Below are positions 1-10,475 of a stretch of DNA of 64,000 bases, piece after piece (the stretch's first letter is position 1; each line of letters begins with the position of its first letter). Location of the stretch: assembly GCF_902459465.1 (NCBI RefSeq), contig NC_047070.1:5754554-5818553 (forward strand), read 5' to 3'. The stretch is from Asterias rubens. Lineage: Eukaryota; Echinodermata; Asteroidea; Forcipulatida; Asteriidae. The position numbers and the translations under genes are program-made. A model generated the notes under the pieces. The model made no database searches, was not told the DNA's origin, and was given only the letters and a program-made list of their open reading frames with translations.

Positions 1-332
1 TGCAATAGCCATATTAGTTCGAAATAAAACTGTTCAATACTATCAAACGCTGATCTAACCTTTAATTCAAATTTATTTATTTCTAGTGTTAAAAAAAAAA
101 TGGTTACCAAACGTATGTCTTCCCTTTAAAATTATCCCATTTTTGCGATGAATTAGCTTTCATTTGCTTGATGGCAATCAGGTATAGAAGGGACCACCGG
201 TCGGCATCTGTACTGAGGGACAGAGATAGATTTGTCGGCGTCGTAATGAGAGATCATTAGGACTAGTCTTACGTTAGGACTAGTCCTAACTCTTTGTGAA
301 AATCGATCTCAGGGTCCACTTTCATTGGTTTC
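1..332. other. Intergenic, no gene seen; 16-bp palindrome
   Basis: No coding or RNA gene is apparent. A perfect 16-bp palindrome, TTAGGACTAGTCCTAA, lies at 274-289 and is preceded by a half copy. It may be a fragment of a dispersed repeat with the same TTAGGAC motif seen near 25240 and 60240. Confidence 0.5.
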
Positions 333-710
333 CTAAAGGCAGTGGAAATTATTGGTAATTACTCAAAATAATTATTAGCAAAACCTTACTTGGTAACGAG
401 TAATGGGGAGAGGTTGATAGTAAAAACAGTGTGAGACACGGCTCCCTCTGAAGTAACATAGTTTTCCAAAAAGAAGTAATTTTCCACGATTTTGATTTCG
501 GGACCTCCGAATTAGATTTTGAGTTGAACATCTGAAAGCACTAACACAAGTTCGTGTGACAAGGGTGTTTTTTCTTTCATTATTATCTCGCAACTTCGAC
601 GACCAATTTAGCTCACATTTTCACAGGTTTATTAATTTTTGCATATGTTGAGATGCACCAAGTGAGCTGACTGGTCTTTGACAATTACCAATATTTTCCA
701 GAGTCTTTAA
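333..710 (-). mobile_element. MITE-A copy, nearly full length
   Basis: The terminus is a diverged CTAAAGGCAGTGGAAATTAT, and the far end is a diverged CAATTACCAATATTTTCCAG followed by TTTAA. The interior keeps the family landmarks: GAGTAATGGGGAGAGG, GGCTCCCTCTGAAGT and ACAAGGGTGTTTTTTC. It codes for nothing; ORFs across it are chance. Confidence 0.8.
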
Positions 711-744
711 GCAGAAAATAATTGCTAAAACATTTTAGATCATA

Positions 745-1062
745 TTTTGACAGGATACCAGTCGGAAATTGTACATGTGACATGGTACTTTGGGATGGAC
801 AACCTTAGTCTGTAAGTATGATACTGCTCTTGAGTTGCGGGGGTGGGGTGGGTTCGAACCCCACCCGAGTAAAGTGCCTGTTTTTTTTTCCACAGAACTT
901 GGGAGTATACAATGCTTATACAGTGCACATCAGTGTATATTGGCAACACCAAAATGAATATTCTTTATCCAATTTTAACATATTAAACCTTATTCTAGCA
1001 AGCAAAATTTCGTTGTGCTTAGCTACTTGTTCTGCTTAAGCAGCTCCATAAAATTGGTGCCT
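745..1062. mobile_element. Element F interrupted by a tRNA-derived SINE
   Basis: The flanks 745-826 (GGATACCAGTCGGAAATTGT onward) and 985-1062 (ending in GCTTAAGCAGCTCCATAAAA) match the two parts of element F seen intact at 44695-44866. The middle is SINE sequence, so the SINE appears to have inserted into an older element F. Confidence 0.55.
827..960 (+). mobile_element. tRNA-derived SINE, 5'-truncated
   Basis: A perfect pol III B box, GGTTCGAACC, lies at 851-860 inside a T-arm-like hairpin (GGTGGG/CCCACC). It is followed by a body that matches the minus-strand copy at 6600-6742, sharing CCGAGTAA, GTGCCTG, a CACAG..ACT motif and GTATACA. No A box is visible, so this is a truncated SINE and not a tRNA gene. 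Confidence 0.65.
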
Positions 1063-1460
1063 CTCGAAATTATTCCAAAACTACAGATTGAATTGTATGT
1101 TTGTGTGCATGGAAACATAATCCGAGTTTGAGGAAGTTCGGTTGTAACTCCAGCAGCTCATCTGAGCGCTATTGTCACCAACTGCTCGTTTCAATGGGAC
1201 TTTCAACTTGGAACCACTATCCATAACTATGTTTTCGAAGAACTGTTTAGCGAGTACTTCAAAAATGAAACACGTAAGCATATGGGTATCTAATGAGAAC
1301 CAAGAATGATAATGTGGCAATGGGACAAAGGTCGCCATTCGTGCGACCCCTCCCCCCCCCCTCCCCCAATTCTCACAAAACAATGCTACAAAGGCACTAT
1401 CGGCGACGGGATACAATAAGAATACATTAAATATGAAAATAACTCAGGTGAATATTCCTC
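1063..1460. other. Intergenic, no gene seen; C-rich tract
   Basis: Nothing gene-like is supported. A C-rich run (CCCC T C9-10 T CCCCC) lies at about 1347-1367, which makes the minus strand G-rich. The 111-codon reading frame crossing it on the minus strand has low-complexity composition and no recognisable domain. Confidence 0.45.
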
Positions 1461-1845
1461 TTAAAGGCAGTGGACACTATTGGTAATTACTCAAAATAAT
1501 TATCAGCATAAAACCACACTTGGTCACGAGTAATGGGGAGAGGTTTATAGTTTAAAACATTGTGAGAAACGGCTCCCTCTGAAGTGACATAGTTTTCGAG
1601 AAAGAAGTAATTTTCCATGAATTTGATTTCGAGACCTCAAGTTTAGAATTTGAGGTCTCGAAATCAAGCATCTAAAGCACACAACTGTGTGTGACAAGGG
1701 TGTTTTTTCTTTCATAGTTATCTCGCAACTCCGACGACCAATCTAGCTCAATTTTCCACAGGTTAGTCATTTTATGCATGTGTTGATATACACCAAGTGA
1801 GAAGACTGGTCTTTGACAATTACCAATAGTGTCCACTGGCTTTAA
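1461..1845 (-). mobile_element. MITE-A copy, full length
   Basis: Complete copy: TTAAAGGCAGTGGACACTAT at the left end and the near-perfect reverse complement ending in GGCTTTAA on the right, flanked by TTAA. An internal inverted repeat, GATTTCGAGACCTCA...TGAGGTCTCGAAATC, forms a hairpin at about 1624-1667. The TTAA ends resemble those of piggyBac-type elements. No transposase is present. Confidence 0.9.
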
Positions 1846-2384
1846 ACATTATATAAAGACATACACCAAGGAAGGAGTTGCACTAGGCTTACAAGAGTCA
1901 ATGGACAAAATATTAGTAACAAGAAATATTTAAAAGAAGAGGCCTTTCCGACAATTTATAGATTTGTTGTTGTTCGAAGAATGAACAATGCCCACTCGGA
2001 CACGCAATGTAAATTATTTATTTATTTAGTTTCTTTTCAGCAACATAATGTCACATGTTGACCAGCCATTGACCTGTCAAATAATGATGTAACTGTTGAT
2101 AACTGAATACTTATCCACTCCAAATTCCCCCAAAGGAATCTAAAAATGAAAGAAAATATTCCTTAGTCTATTGATGGGCATCAATGTTTTGAGAAGAAAA
2201 AAGGGGGAAATCAAGCAGTTGTAGTTGTGTGCAGACTTATTAAAGACAGGGTCAATTTTTTTTTTAAGATGTTAAACCCTATGAAGGAATATTGTTTAAG
2301 AATTACGAAACAATGTTTTTTCCCCATTAAATTTGGTACAACTTTATTGCTCGATTGGGCAAACAAATCAAAAGGTTTCTTTTT
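1846..2384. other. Intergenic, no gene seen
   Basis: AT-rich sequence with several A/T homopolymers. I see no gene, RNA or clear repeat here. Confidence 0.4.
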
Positions 2385-2443
2385 TAGGGACTCCAAGTGA
2401 GGATATTAGTCTTTGACATTACCAAACGTGTACACTGCCTATA
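2385..2443 (-). mobile_element. MITE-A/B terminal fragment
   Basis: The stretch around CTCCAAGTGAGGATATTAGT and CTTTGACATTACCAAACGTG followed by TACACTGCCT matches the outer 60 bp of the MITE-A/B families. The rest of the element is absent or too decayed to recognise. Confidence 0.5.
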
Positions 2444-4153
2444 AGCCGATACCTACTGATAACACATACGCGCGGCATGGGTGCAGTTTAAACAACACTT
2501 TTACTTATAAATTATGAATTATACACAAACGATCAATGACTGGCTAAAAACGCAGTCACTATATAGGTGATGTCTTCATTGCAAGCTATCGTCGATTTGT
2601 ATCATCTCGTCTATTTTTATCAACTAGGTTAACAAGATTTAACACATTATGACAGTGGGGAGACGGGAATCATTTTCGCGCCCAAACCAGTCTGACGTGA
2701 TGGGACATTCCTTTGAGAATAACAACCTGACAGTTGCATCTTGCTCTCTTCCCTCCCCCGTGCTTATGCTGCATGTCTCCCGGTGTGATTTACCGAGTGT
2801 TAGACGGTACGTGTACGGTGTAAATTCATAGCTTGCTATGGAGTGTAAAAGGTGATTCATATCACAGGCCGAAGAGAGAGGTTCACAAAAAAACATTATT
2901 CAATACTCAGTCCGTGATTTACTGTGCCGAAGATGGAACACAGAGAATGGAAAAACAAAATGCAATCCCAGCGCGTGAGATATATCCCCATCAAACGTAA
3001 ACCATCTTCCTCTTTTTATATAAACCGCCCGCTTCGACTTGCCTTCAAATAATATATCTCATCCAATTCCCATTGTACCGGAGACTGGCTCGATTGCTCA
3101 CCGACTCTGCTTTTTTTTGTACACACGCAAGCTCTCATCACACAGTTGACTTTTGCGCACGTGCAAAGAGAGGTGGTGTCAAAAATACAGCAACCCATGC
3201 AACAGTCGTCGGTTAAGATGCCCAGTCTAAACTACACTGACAACATCGACTCTTGTCATATATATACTCAGGAACATCCCTACCAGCTCTTCACAGCATT
3301 GCCTTGTATTATACCATCGAGTGTTTACTCTTTCTATGTTATTACATGTTTCAGTGTGGAGACCGTCCCGAGCTATCAAAACTTGGTCACTGTTTCTACC
3401 GGCGAGTAGCCTGCATGCAGGGAGGGAGGCCTTGGTAGGCCTCTTCGCGATAGTTGGGATGATGATGGCACAGGCCTCTCGTTCACAACGTGAAATGTGT
3501 TGGTGGTGTGTGGAGGGTCTACACCCCTAATCCCGTGTTTACCTAGCAGCATCGATGTTTGTCCTGGATACTGACTATTGTGCACTGACGCTCCACCACG
3601 TTACCTCAGTACAAAAGAGTTTTCGAGGAAGGGGGGATGACGAAGGAAACCTACCGTTACATGAAGGTGAGGATTATAACGGTAGGCCTCACCGAGCAGC
3701 AACATTATTTTAAGAACTGAGAAACCAGTTGTTAAGGGTCACTGTAATAATTGCAATGCTACCCTGGGGGCAGGTTTAGGCCTTCACAGACTGGTTTTTG
3801 TCTCTCGCCGTTATAAGCATTACCTCTATGGAAACAGTAACAACAACGGCTACTGGTATTGTCGGGTGAGGATGCCGACCATCATGACTGAGTGAGGAGG
3901 ACTTCCCCCAAACAAGACAGTTATAGTCTTATACGTTGCAGTGAGCTATATATTTAGTGGACGACATTGGAACTGTACTTCAGACTCGGTGAAAACATAT
4001 TGCATAATTTATATGGACACCTCTTTTAACAATGCACTCTGCGTTGAAGTGGTTATGGTGATGCTGTTTTGACTGGTACAGACACACTGATGGTGTGATA
4101 AACGTATGTTTTGCCGAAATTGCTCATCAGGATATTAAGCGTACCAAAACACC
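2444..4153. other. Upstream region of GPCR1, largely single-copy in appearance
   Basis: This 1.7 kb has none of the window's common repeats, a higher GC content than most intergenic stretches here, and no convincing exon. It probably holds the 5' UTR and promoter of the receptor starting at 4154. Short AT motifs such as CATATATATACTC (near 3258) and AGCTATATATTTAG (near 3943) are possible core-promoter elements but cannot be assigned. Whether the 5' UTR contains an intron cannot be told. Confidence 0.4.
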
Positions 4154-5569
4154 ATGGATATGAATGGAACCAGTGCACCACCAGCCGAGATGGAGGGTGG
4201 CCGGACGGTAGCTGAGAATGCCATCATCGGCATCGTGCTCTATGCAATCGTGATATGCTCCATCGTGGGAAACATTCTCGTCATCGTGGCCGTTCTAAGT
4301 ATTCGTAGATTACGATCGTCCATTACGAATTACTTCATCGTGTCCCTGGCCGTAGCTGATCTGATGGTATCAGTGTTGGTCATGCCGTTCAACGCTTCGT
4401 TTGAGATTCTCGGCTACTGGCCGTTCGGACTGGCCTTCTGCGACATCTACCAGGCCGCTGATATTCTCTCGGCAACGGCGAGTATTTTGAACTTGTGTGT
4501 CATATCATTAGACCGTTTCATGGCCATAACGTCTCCGTTTACATACTACTCGCGGATGAACAATCGCACCGCGGCCTTACTCATTACAACAGCTTGGGTT
4601 GTGTCTTTCCTCATCAGCGTCTTACCCGTCACCTTGAACCTCCACGAAGATGAAGAACTTGTCAATATAGGCTGGTACACCGATCCGGAATTCTGCGTCC
4701 TCGCCATGAACTCAACCTATGCATTGATTTCATCCCTGATCTCGTTCTACATTCCATGTGTGGTTATACTGTTCACGTACGCCCGGATTTACGTCGTGGC
4801 ACGGCGGCAGGCAAGGCAGATCGCCGCGTACGACTTCTCGGCAAACCGGACCAAGCAGGACGGGGGCACCGCGAGTCACAGACGCATGGCCCGGGAGCGT
4901 AAAGCCGCAAAGACCCTGGCCATCATCGTGGGCGTTTTTATTCTTTGCTGGCTTCCATTCTTCGTGGCGAACATCATCGACCCTTACTGCGGCCACTGCA
5001 TCCCTCCCGTGCTCTTCGGTATATTCGTGTGGCTCGGCTACATCAACAGTTTCCTCAACCCGTTTATTTATGCACAGAATAAAACCTTCCGCAACGCCTT
5101 TAAGAGCCTCCTCTTCTGTTACAGATGTAGAGGCATAAACGCCAGGGATTTTGAAACGAGCGACGTCGACGACAGGACGGCTCACCAGGTATCGAGGATC
5201 CGAGCTTCGCCGAGGCCTGAGCCCAAAACTGCCCGTAAGAGTGTGTCCGACACGTCCGGTGTCTACGCCGTAACAAACGGGGCTTACACGGCTACGGACG
5301 TGGTTGAGTTGCCCGCTAAAGAACCAAAAAATTCACCGGCCAATGAGCAAGCTGAAAGTCCGGTGGGTAGTTCACATGAGAACAGTAAACCTGTGGAAAT
5401 TCAACCTGTGGACAGTCCCCATGTGGACGGTGCATCTGTGGACAGTCCCTCTGTAGACAGTCCACCAACCGACAAACTTCCGACCGTGGAAAAACTTTCA
5501 ACCGTAGAAAAGATTCCACCACAAAATGCATCACCGCAGCGTGACTCGAATTCAAATATACAAGTATGA
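4154..5569 (+). CDS. Intronless aminergic GPCR, dopamine D1-like
   Basis: A 471-residue class A (rhodopsin-family) receptor of the plasma membrane with seven membrane segments, at roughly 24-49, 59-84, 94-122, 138-160, 187-213, 252-276 and 284-306. Family landmarks: N40 (1.50), D69 (2.50), C96-C181 disulfide pair, D103 (3.32, the amine-binding aspartate), DRF at 120-122, W148, serines 193/194/197 (5.42, 5.43, 5.46, catechol contacts), P201, CWLPFF at 265-270, Y296 (7.43) and NPFIY at 302-306. SILNLCVIS in TM3 and SFYIP in TM5 closely follow D1-type dopamine receptors. The short loop 3 (about 38 residues) and long tail (about 165) also fit a Gs-coupled D1-like receptor. An octopamine- or beta-adrenergic-like receptor is the main alternative. 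Cys322 and Cys325 are possible palmitoylation sites, N4 a possible N-glycan site. The ATG lies in AACACCATGG, a good initiation context. Oddities are DRF instead of DRY and a VDSP-repeat tail. Confidence 0.93.
   Translation: MDMNGTSAPPAEMEGGRTVAENAIIGIVLYAIVICSIVGNILVIVAVLSIRRLRSSITNYFIVSLAVADLMVSVLVMPFNASFEILGYWPFGLAFCDIYQAADILSATASILNLCVISLDRFMAITSPFTYYSRMNNRTAALLITTAWVVSFLISVLPVTLNLHEDEELVNIGWYTDPEFCVLAMNSTYALISSLISFYIPCVVILFTYARIYVVARRQARQIAAYDFSANRTKQDGGTASHRRMARERKAAKTLAIIVGVFILCWLPFFVANIIDPYCGHCIPPVLFGIFVWLGYINSFLNPFIYAQNKTFRNAFKSLLFCYRCRGINARDFETSDVDDRTAHQVSRIRASPRPEPKTARKSVSDTSGVYAVTNGAYTATDVVELPAKEPKNSPANEQAESPVGSSHENSKPVEIQPVDSPHVDGASVDSPSVDSPPTDKLPTVEKLSTVEKIPPQNASPQRDSNSNIQV
5304..5510 (+). 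repeat. Degenerate VDSP-type repeat in the receptor tail
   Basis: Codons for residues 394-453 carry short imperfect repeats, including PVDSP, SVDSP and TVEK, mirrored at DNA level by repeated GTGGACAGTCC-like units. They supply several Ser-Pro dipeptides (S394, S402, S421, S431, S436), possible proline-directed kinase sites. This suggests recent slippage growth of the cytoplasmic tail. Confidence 0.6.
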
Positions 5570-6154
5570 AATAATCAGTGCACCACTATTGTAATAACAC
5601 ATTGTTACATATTATTGTAAAGTAATGTATAATATTTAAGCTTTTTCAACACGCACATATCTTCCTGTAAACAAAAACTGTCACCGAAAAGTATTTCCCT
5701 ACGACTTTCACTTTTAAAGTATTCGTTTCATGAAGTAAACAGAGTGTGTATATATATCTGCTTGATAGTGTTTGTGACAATTGAAATGTTTATCTCCCAG
5801 TCACATTGTTTGGGAAAACGGCCGTGGAGATTATTTTACAAACTGTTAAGAAAGCACCCGAGGTGAATACACACGTTCTTATGAGAACATTGTGCAAACA
5901 ATTTAAATGAATAATGTAAGCTAGTTTACATTGGGTCCCCACCCCACAACAACATACCCCTTCCAAAAGAGTGTGGTAAGCCTATGAGCCTACAACTAAT
6001 TTACCACTCAATACATTGAGGTGGATAAAGGAATAGCATGTACAAAAAGGTGCAACATTCTGGCAACCAACCCAGTAACAAAGTGTGAAGAAAAACAAGA
6101 AAAAACGTCGCCCAAAAAGTCACACTTCTTGTAAATTCAAAAGCAGAAGTTCAG
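5570..6154. other. 3' flank of GPCR1, no further gene
   Basis: AT-rich sequence after the receptor stop codon, probably including its 3' UTR. No canonical AATAAA lies close to the stop, so the cleavage site cannot be placed. No other gene or repeat is clear. Confidence 0.4.
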
Positions 6155-6551
6155 TTAAAGGCAGTGGACACTATTGGTAATTGTCAAAGACTAGCCTTCA
6201 CAGTTGGTGTATCTCAACATATGCATAAAATAACTAACCTGTGAAAATTTGAGCTCAATCGGTCTTTGAACTTGCGAGGTAGAGTAATAGTAGTGAAAGA
6301 AAAAAACACCCATGTCACACGAAGTTATGTGCGTTTAGATGGTTGATTTCGAAACCTCAAGTTCTAAATCTGAGGTCTCGAAATCAAATTCGCGGAAAAT
6401 TACTTCTTTCTCGAAAACTATGGCACTTATAAAAGGGAGCCGTTTCTCACAATGATTTTTACCATCAACCTCTCCCCATTTCTCGTCACCAAGAAAGGTT
6501 TTATGCTCATAATTATTTTGAGTAATTACCAATAGTGTCCACTGCCTTTAA
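6155..6551 (+). mobile_element. MITE-A copy, full length
   Basis: Complete TTAAAGGCAGTGGACACTAT ... ATAGTGTCCACTGCCTTTAA element with matching termini over about 28 bp and the central GAGGTCTCGAAATC hairpin. The TTAA at both ends is consistent with TTAA target duplication. Confidence 0.9.
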
Positions 6552-6599
6552 CTAGTGTTTTAACCTAATCCTTCGCTTCATTGACAATAATTATCAAGT

Positions 6600-6742
6600 A
6601 TATTAATTTTGGTTTTTACCCATACACCGATTTGTGTTAGCACTGTATACTCAGTACTTTCCCGAGTCCTGTGTAAAAATACATCACAGGCATGTTACTC
6701 GGGTGGGATTCGAACCCACGACCCTTGCAATTCTAGAGCAAT
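6600..6742 (-). mobile_element. tRNA-derived SINE, 5'-truncated
   Basis: Read on the minus strand it has GGGTTCGAATCCCACCC (B box and T-arm) followed by GAGTAACATGCCTGTG and a body ending near GTGTATGGGTA. It is the same family as 827-960. No A box is visible, so it is not a tRNA gene. Confidence 0.65.
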
Positions 6743-7416
6743 TATCAAGTAATTAACCAAAAGGGAAACTTACTTGGTAAATTCAAAAGTAATTTGGGGT
6801 TGGACAAAGAAAAAGTGATGGAGAGAGACTTGAACCTACTGGTCGGTGCCGTAATTGTTGGCGGTCTTCCTATTATTTTGGCAATATCTTTGCTCGGGTA
6901 CCCTTAAGAAGTATACACTACATTTAGAAGAGGTTCACATGTGATGCTGCCGCAAACCTCACCTATCTCCCACCATGCAAAGTTTCATAAACCTCTTAAG
7001 CAAACAACCTGTAACTACCGTAAATTAATTTCATTAAAACATGTGATTGTTTTTCTCCAAAAACTGTCTTTCTGTGTTAAATGTAAGCAATTTCCGATGC
7101 GTCGTTGCCAAGAAACGAGTAAAATACATTAGTAGGTTACGAATTATTCTGAAAGTCTGAAGTTCAATGGTGAGGTAACCCGTAACTCAAGACTGGGCCA
7201 CGCACGCAGTCTCTAAGTAATGAAAACGTTCTATAGCGCGTTTGGTATTTTCAATTATCAGATGCTCAGTGGCTCGTCAGTAAAGCATTTCCATTAGCAT
7301 ATTGCAGATGGACTAGATGTATAAACATGACAAGTACAGACAAGACTTGGGATGGGATGGAATATAATTATGTAAGGTCTTGGAAGAAAAGTGCATCAAT
7401 TCTAAGAAGGTATATG
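6743..7416. other. Intergenic, no gene seen
   Basis: No supported gene or named repeat. Short reading frames here are not distinguishable from chance. Confidence 0.4.
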
Positions 7417-7476
7417 TTTAAAGGCACTGGACACTATCGGTATTTGACAATTACCAATAGTGTCCACTGCCTTTAA
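7417..7476. mobile_element. 60-bp minimal MITE-A (termini only)
   Basis: TTTAAAGGCACTGGACACTA is joined within about 60 bp to ACCAATAGTGTCCACTGCCT and TTAA, so both termini are kept and the whole interior of about 330 bp is lost. It forms an almost complete hairpin. Confidence 0.8.
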
Positions 7477-7554
7477 AAAAAAATGCACATTAAAGATATA
7501 CAAGAACAGGCAATACAATGGTTATACTAAGAACACAAATATGTAAAAACACTA

Positions 7555-7838
7555 GCAAATTACTGCAATGGAGAGCTGCTGGTATAATAAAACATTGTCA
7601 GAAACGGCTCCTTCTGAAGTAGTTTTCGAAGAAGCGGTATATTCTTCCCTCAACATAATACATGACTTCAGCCCTGAGGACTCTTTTTGGCATCTGAAAG
7701 CACGCGAGTTCGGCAACAATAGTGATTTTTTTTTAAATCAAAATGTGCACAGATTGATTGTTGTTATGCAATGATGGGATACACCAAATGATAGTACTGG
7801 TCTGTGACAATTTAATGAAGGTTTCCGGTGCCTTTAAA
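7555..7838 (-). mobile_element. MITE-A copy, left end missing
   Basis: Interior landmarks TGGAGAGCTG, AACATTGTCAGAAACGGCTC and ATCTGAAAGCACGCGAG lead to a diverged terminus, GTGCCTTTAAA. It is decayed relative to the copies at 1461 and 6155. Confidence 0.65.
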
Positions 7839-8564
7839 TGTGATAAACCTATCTGACATTTTCGGGAACACAGCGCAGTTACATGTTTAATTCCAAGAGA
7901 AGAAAAATATTCGTATATTGATTGTACAACTATTTATAAAACATTTTTGATGGGAGAGTTTATTTTGTTACTTTTCTTGAAGACGGACAGAGTATACCCT
8001 TCGAAACGTCAAGAGCACACCGGTTCTTTTCAGAGACAACACTTGTCCCCCAAACATTGTTTTACATGGCTGTACCTGCAAGTTCACAGCTAAATTTTGT
8101 CTTATGATCCTCACCATTCAAAGTTTAAAACATTACATTTATTAAAGCTTGTGTGACCCTAAATTATTGCAAAATGCAATGTGATTTCGATAATATTCTG
8201 AGAATTTCTGACAACAAAATTCAGAAACATCAACGTCGTTCACAATGAGCTAAGCCTAAGCATTCGTGAACCACAACGAAAACCCTAACAACATTTTTAA
8301 AAACAAACACTATAAATTTGCTGAAAGTATGACAAATAAAAAACCATCACAAAACTATGTGGTTTTTTTTTTTACCATGACGGTTAAACAAAATATCCAT
8401 ATATATACTTCTGCCTGGAATGTTAATACTTTCGAGAACACTTTTTAAATAACTTTAATCAATTTGTTATCGGAAACAGCCGGCCAGTTTACGTCCATAT
8501 AATTAAACTATAATCAATAACATTGTATACCATATATATCCATTCTGTTCAAGTCACCACATAA
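7839..8564. other. Intergenic, no gene seen
   Basis: Very AT-rich sequence with no supported gene and no clear repeat. Confidence 0.4.
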
Positions 8565-8955
8565 TTAAAGGCAGTGGACACTATTTGTAATTGTCAAAGA
8601 CTAGTCTTCACAGTTGGTGTATCTCAACATATGCATAAAATAACAAACCTGTGAAAATTTGAGCTCAATCGGTCATCGAGTTTGCGAGATAATAATGAAT
8701 GAAAAAAAAAAACACCCTTGTCACACGAAGTTGTGTGCTTTCTTATGCTTGATTTCGAGACCTCACATTCTAAACTTGAGGTCTCGAAATCAAATTCGTG
8801 GAAAATTACTTCTTTCTCGAAAACTACGTCACTTCAGAGGGAGCTGTTTCTCACAATGTTTTATACCATCAACCTCTCCCCATTACTCGTAGTCAAGAAA
8901 GGTTTTATGATGATAATTATTTTGAGTAATTACCAATAGTATCCACTGCCTTTAA
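8565..8955 (+). mobile_element. MITE-A copy, full length
   Basis: Complete element from TTAAAGGCAGTGGACACTAT to ATCCACTGCCTTTAA, with the central GAGACCTCA...TGAGGTCTCGAAATC hairpin. The two overlapping reading frames across it are by-products of the MITE sequence. Confidence 0.9.
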
Positions 8956-9655
8956 GCTTTTTGAAAACTAAATAACTAGCACTAATGAAAAGTCTTCTTT
9001 GAAAACAACCATGCAGGTAGAGACCCTTCCACTGTCTGGAACCCCGACCTGCTTTTCAATTATAATGTACTTTCCCACCACAAGCCCACTCGGGTATGTA
9101 AAATCTGTTTTCCACGCACACGCACCAATTCACAGCAGTGCTTCGGCAGTGAATAAACGTATAATAATATACAAGCAATCCCATCTTGAACCATTATACA
9201 TGCAGCATGTGACTGTGAATAGATATAACTTATTTACCCGGTACCCTCGCTTTTAGAAATGGAAATTTTTCTAATCCTATTATGCAATATCCGATTAATG
9301 CAGACTTAGAGAAAGTGTCATCTTTATCTGTTTGTGGTATGCTCCTTTGATGAGTGCGATATTCACTTAGTCTTAAATACCACTGGAGTTGAAAATGTTT
9401 ATCTCATTTTGTTTTTAAATTCACACAAGGGCGGCCTATCCAGTTACCGGACCACATTCATAGGATAATGTCACATCAATTGGGATATAATTGCAATTCA
9501 TGTAAATTTTATTCAGATTTGGTTAATGTTCGTTTTAATAAAGTGCGACCCTCAACCCAAACTCTGAAATCCATGGCAGGATTGGCACTGGTGATTTTTT
9601 TTTTTTTTTTTTACAATGATTGATCTTTCAGAGTGAGTTCAGATATTGCTTTGTC
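8956..9655. other. Intergenic, no gene seen
   Basis: An 85-codon open frame at 8999-9256 (+) has no recognisable motif. A poly-T run lies at about 9596-9612. Nothing else is supported. Confidence 0.4.
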
Positions 9656-9923
9656 TTTAAAGGGAAGGTACACATTTGGTAACTGTCAAAGACCAGTCTT
9701 CTCACTTGGCGTTATCTCCATCCTTGTTGGACAAATTTGTGTTCTTTCAGATAGGAATAAAATACTTCTGGCTAGAAGTCTTTTATTATTTAAGTGAGAA
9801 ATTACCTCTTTCTCAAAATCTATGGTACTTCAGAGGGAGCCGTTTCTCACAATGTTTTAACCAAGTAAGTTTTTAAGTTAATATTTGTTTCGAGTAATTA
9901 CCAAACGTTTACATTCCCTTTAA
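9656..9923 (+). mobile_element. MITE-B copy, internally shortened
   Basis: Termini CTTTAAAGGGAAGGTACACA and TTTACATTCCCTTTAAA are inverted. The interior shares TCACTTGG, CAGAGGGAGCCGTTTCTCAC and GAGTAATTACCAAACG with MITE-A/B. The typical interior hairpin is replaced by GGCTAGAAGTC, as in the copy at 39963. Confidence 0.8.
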
Positions 9924-10354
9924 AGGATGTTTCTTTCAATCTTTTCGAAGTGAAAAGTTTTCTCAAAATGCATAAAACTGTCCAAACTGCTATACGTTTA
10001 CCAAGATGTTATTGCTTTTAATTTCCAGAGTCATTACAAAACGTATAAACCATACCATTTAAGCTGTGATACTTGACGAACGTATTGTACTCGAATTCTT
10101 GTTTATCAGGGTATTTACTATGACAGTGCTGGGTTACGTGTGTTGTCAAGTTGTAAAAGTCAAATCGGAAACGTAAACATGTTAAGGCCGCCCGTTAATG
10201 ATTTCTTATGTCAATATTATTCGACAGGGTATAGTTTGATCATTCATATTTATATAGTAATTTCTCGACAAGCAATAACGGCAGGATGAACAGGAAGCGA
10301 AATGTTCATTTTAAATGAATATTATAAATACAGTTTCTGGCAGCGCAAGCCCTT
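9924..10354. other. Intergenic, no gene seen
   Basis: No gene, RNA or recognisable repeat. Confidence 0.4.
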
Positions 10355-10475
10355 TAAGTAATCCACCATTATACATAAACTGACAAACCCGTAGAAGTTT
10401 GAGATCGATCAGCCGTCTGGTTTACGAGAACAAAAAAGTGAAACACCGATTACACATTTTGCATGAGATTGATTA
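10355..10475 (-). mobile_element. MITE-E fragment
   Basis: TAATCCACCATTATACATAA, ACTGACAAACCCGTAGAAGT and GATCGATCAGCCGTCTGG are the reverse complement of the right half of the fuller copy at 50190-50500. Confidence 0.6.

Noticed and set aside
840..870. Possible tRNA gene with perfect T-arm and B box
   Set aside because: No A box, D-arm or acceptor stem; the following body matches another SINE copy on the minus strand.
4730..5185. 151-codon frame on the minus strand
   Set aside because: It is the antisense shadow of the GPCR1 coding sequence; its length follows from the GC-rich codons of the real gene.
8659..8939. Two overlapping frames with related sequences found near other MITEs
   Set aside because: The recurring peptides arise because MITE-A copies share nucleotide sequence; frames vary between copies and are not conserved as proteins.
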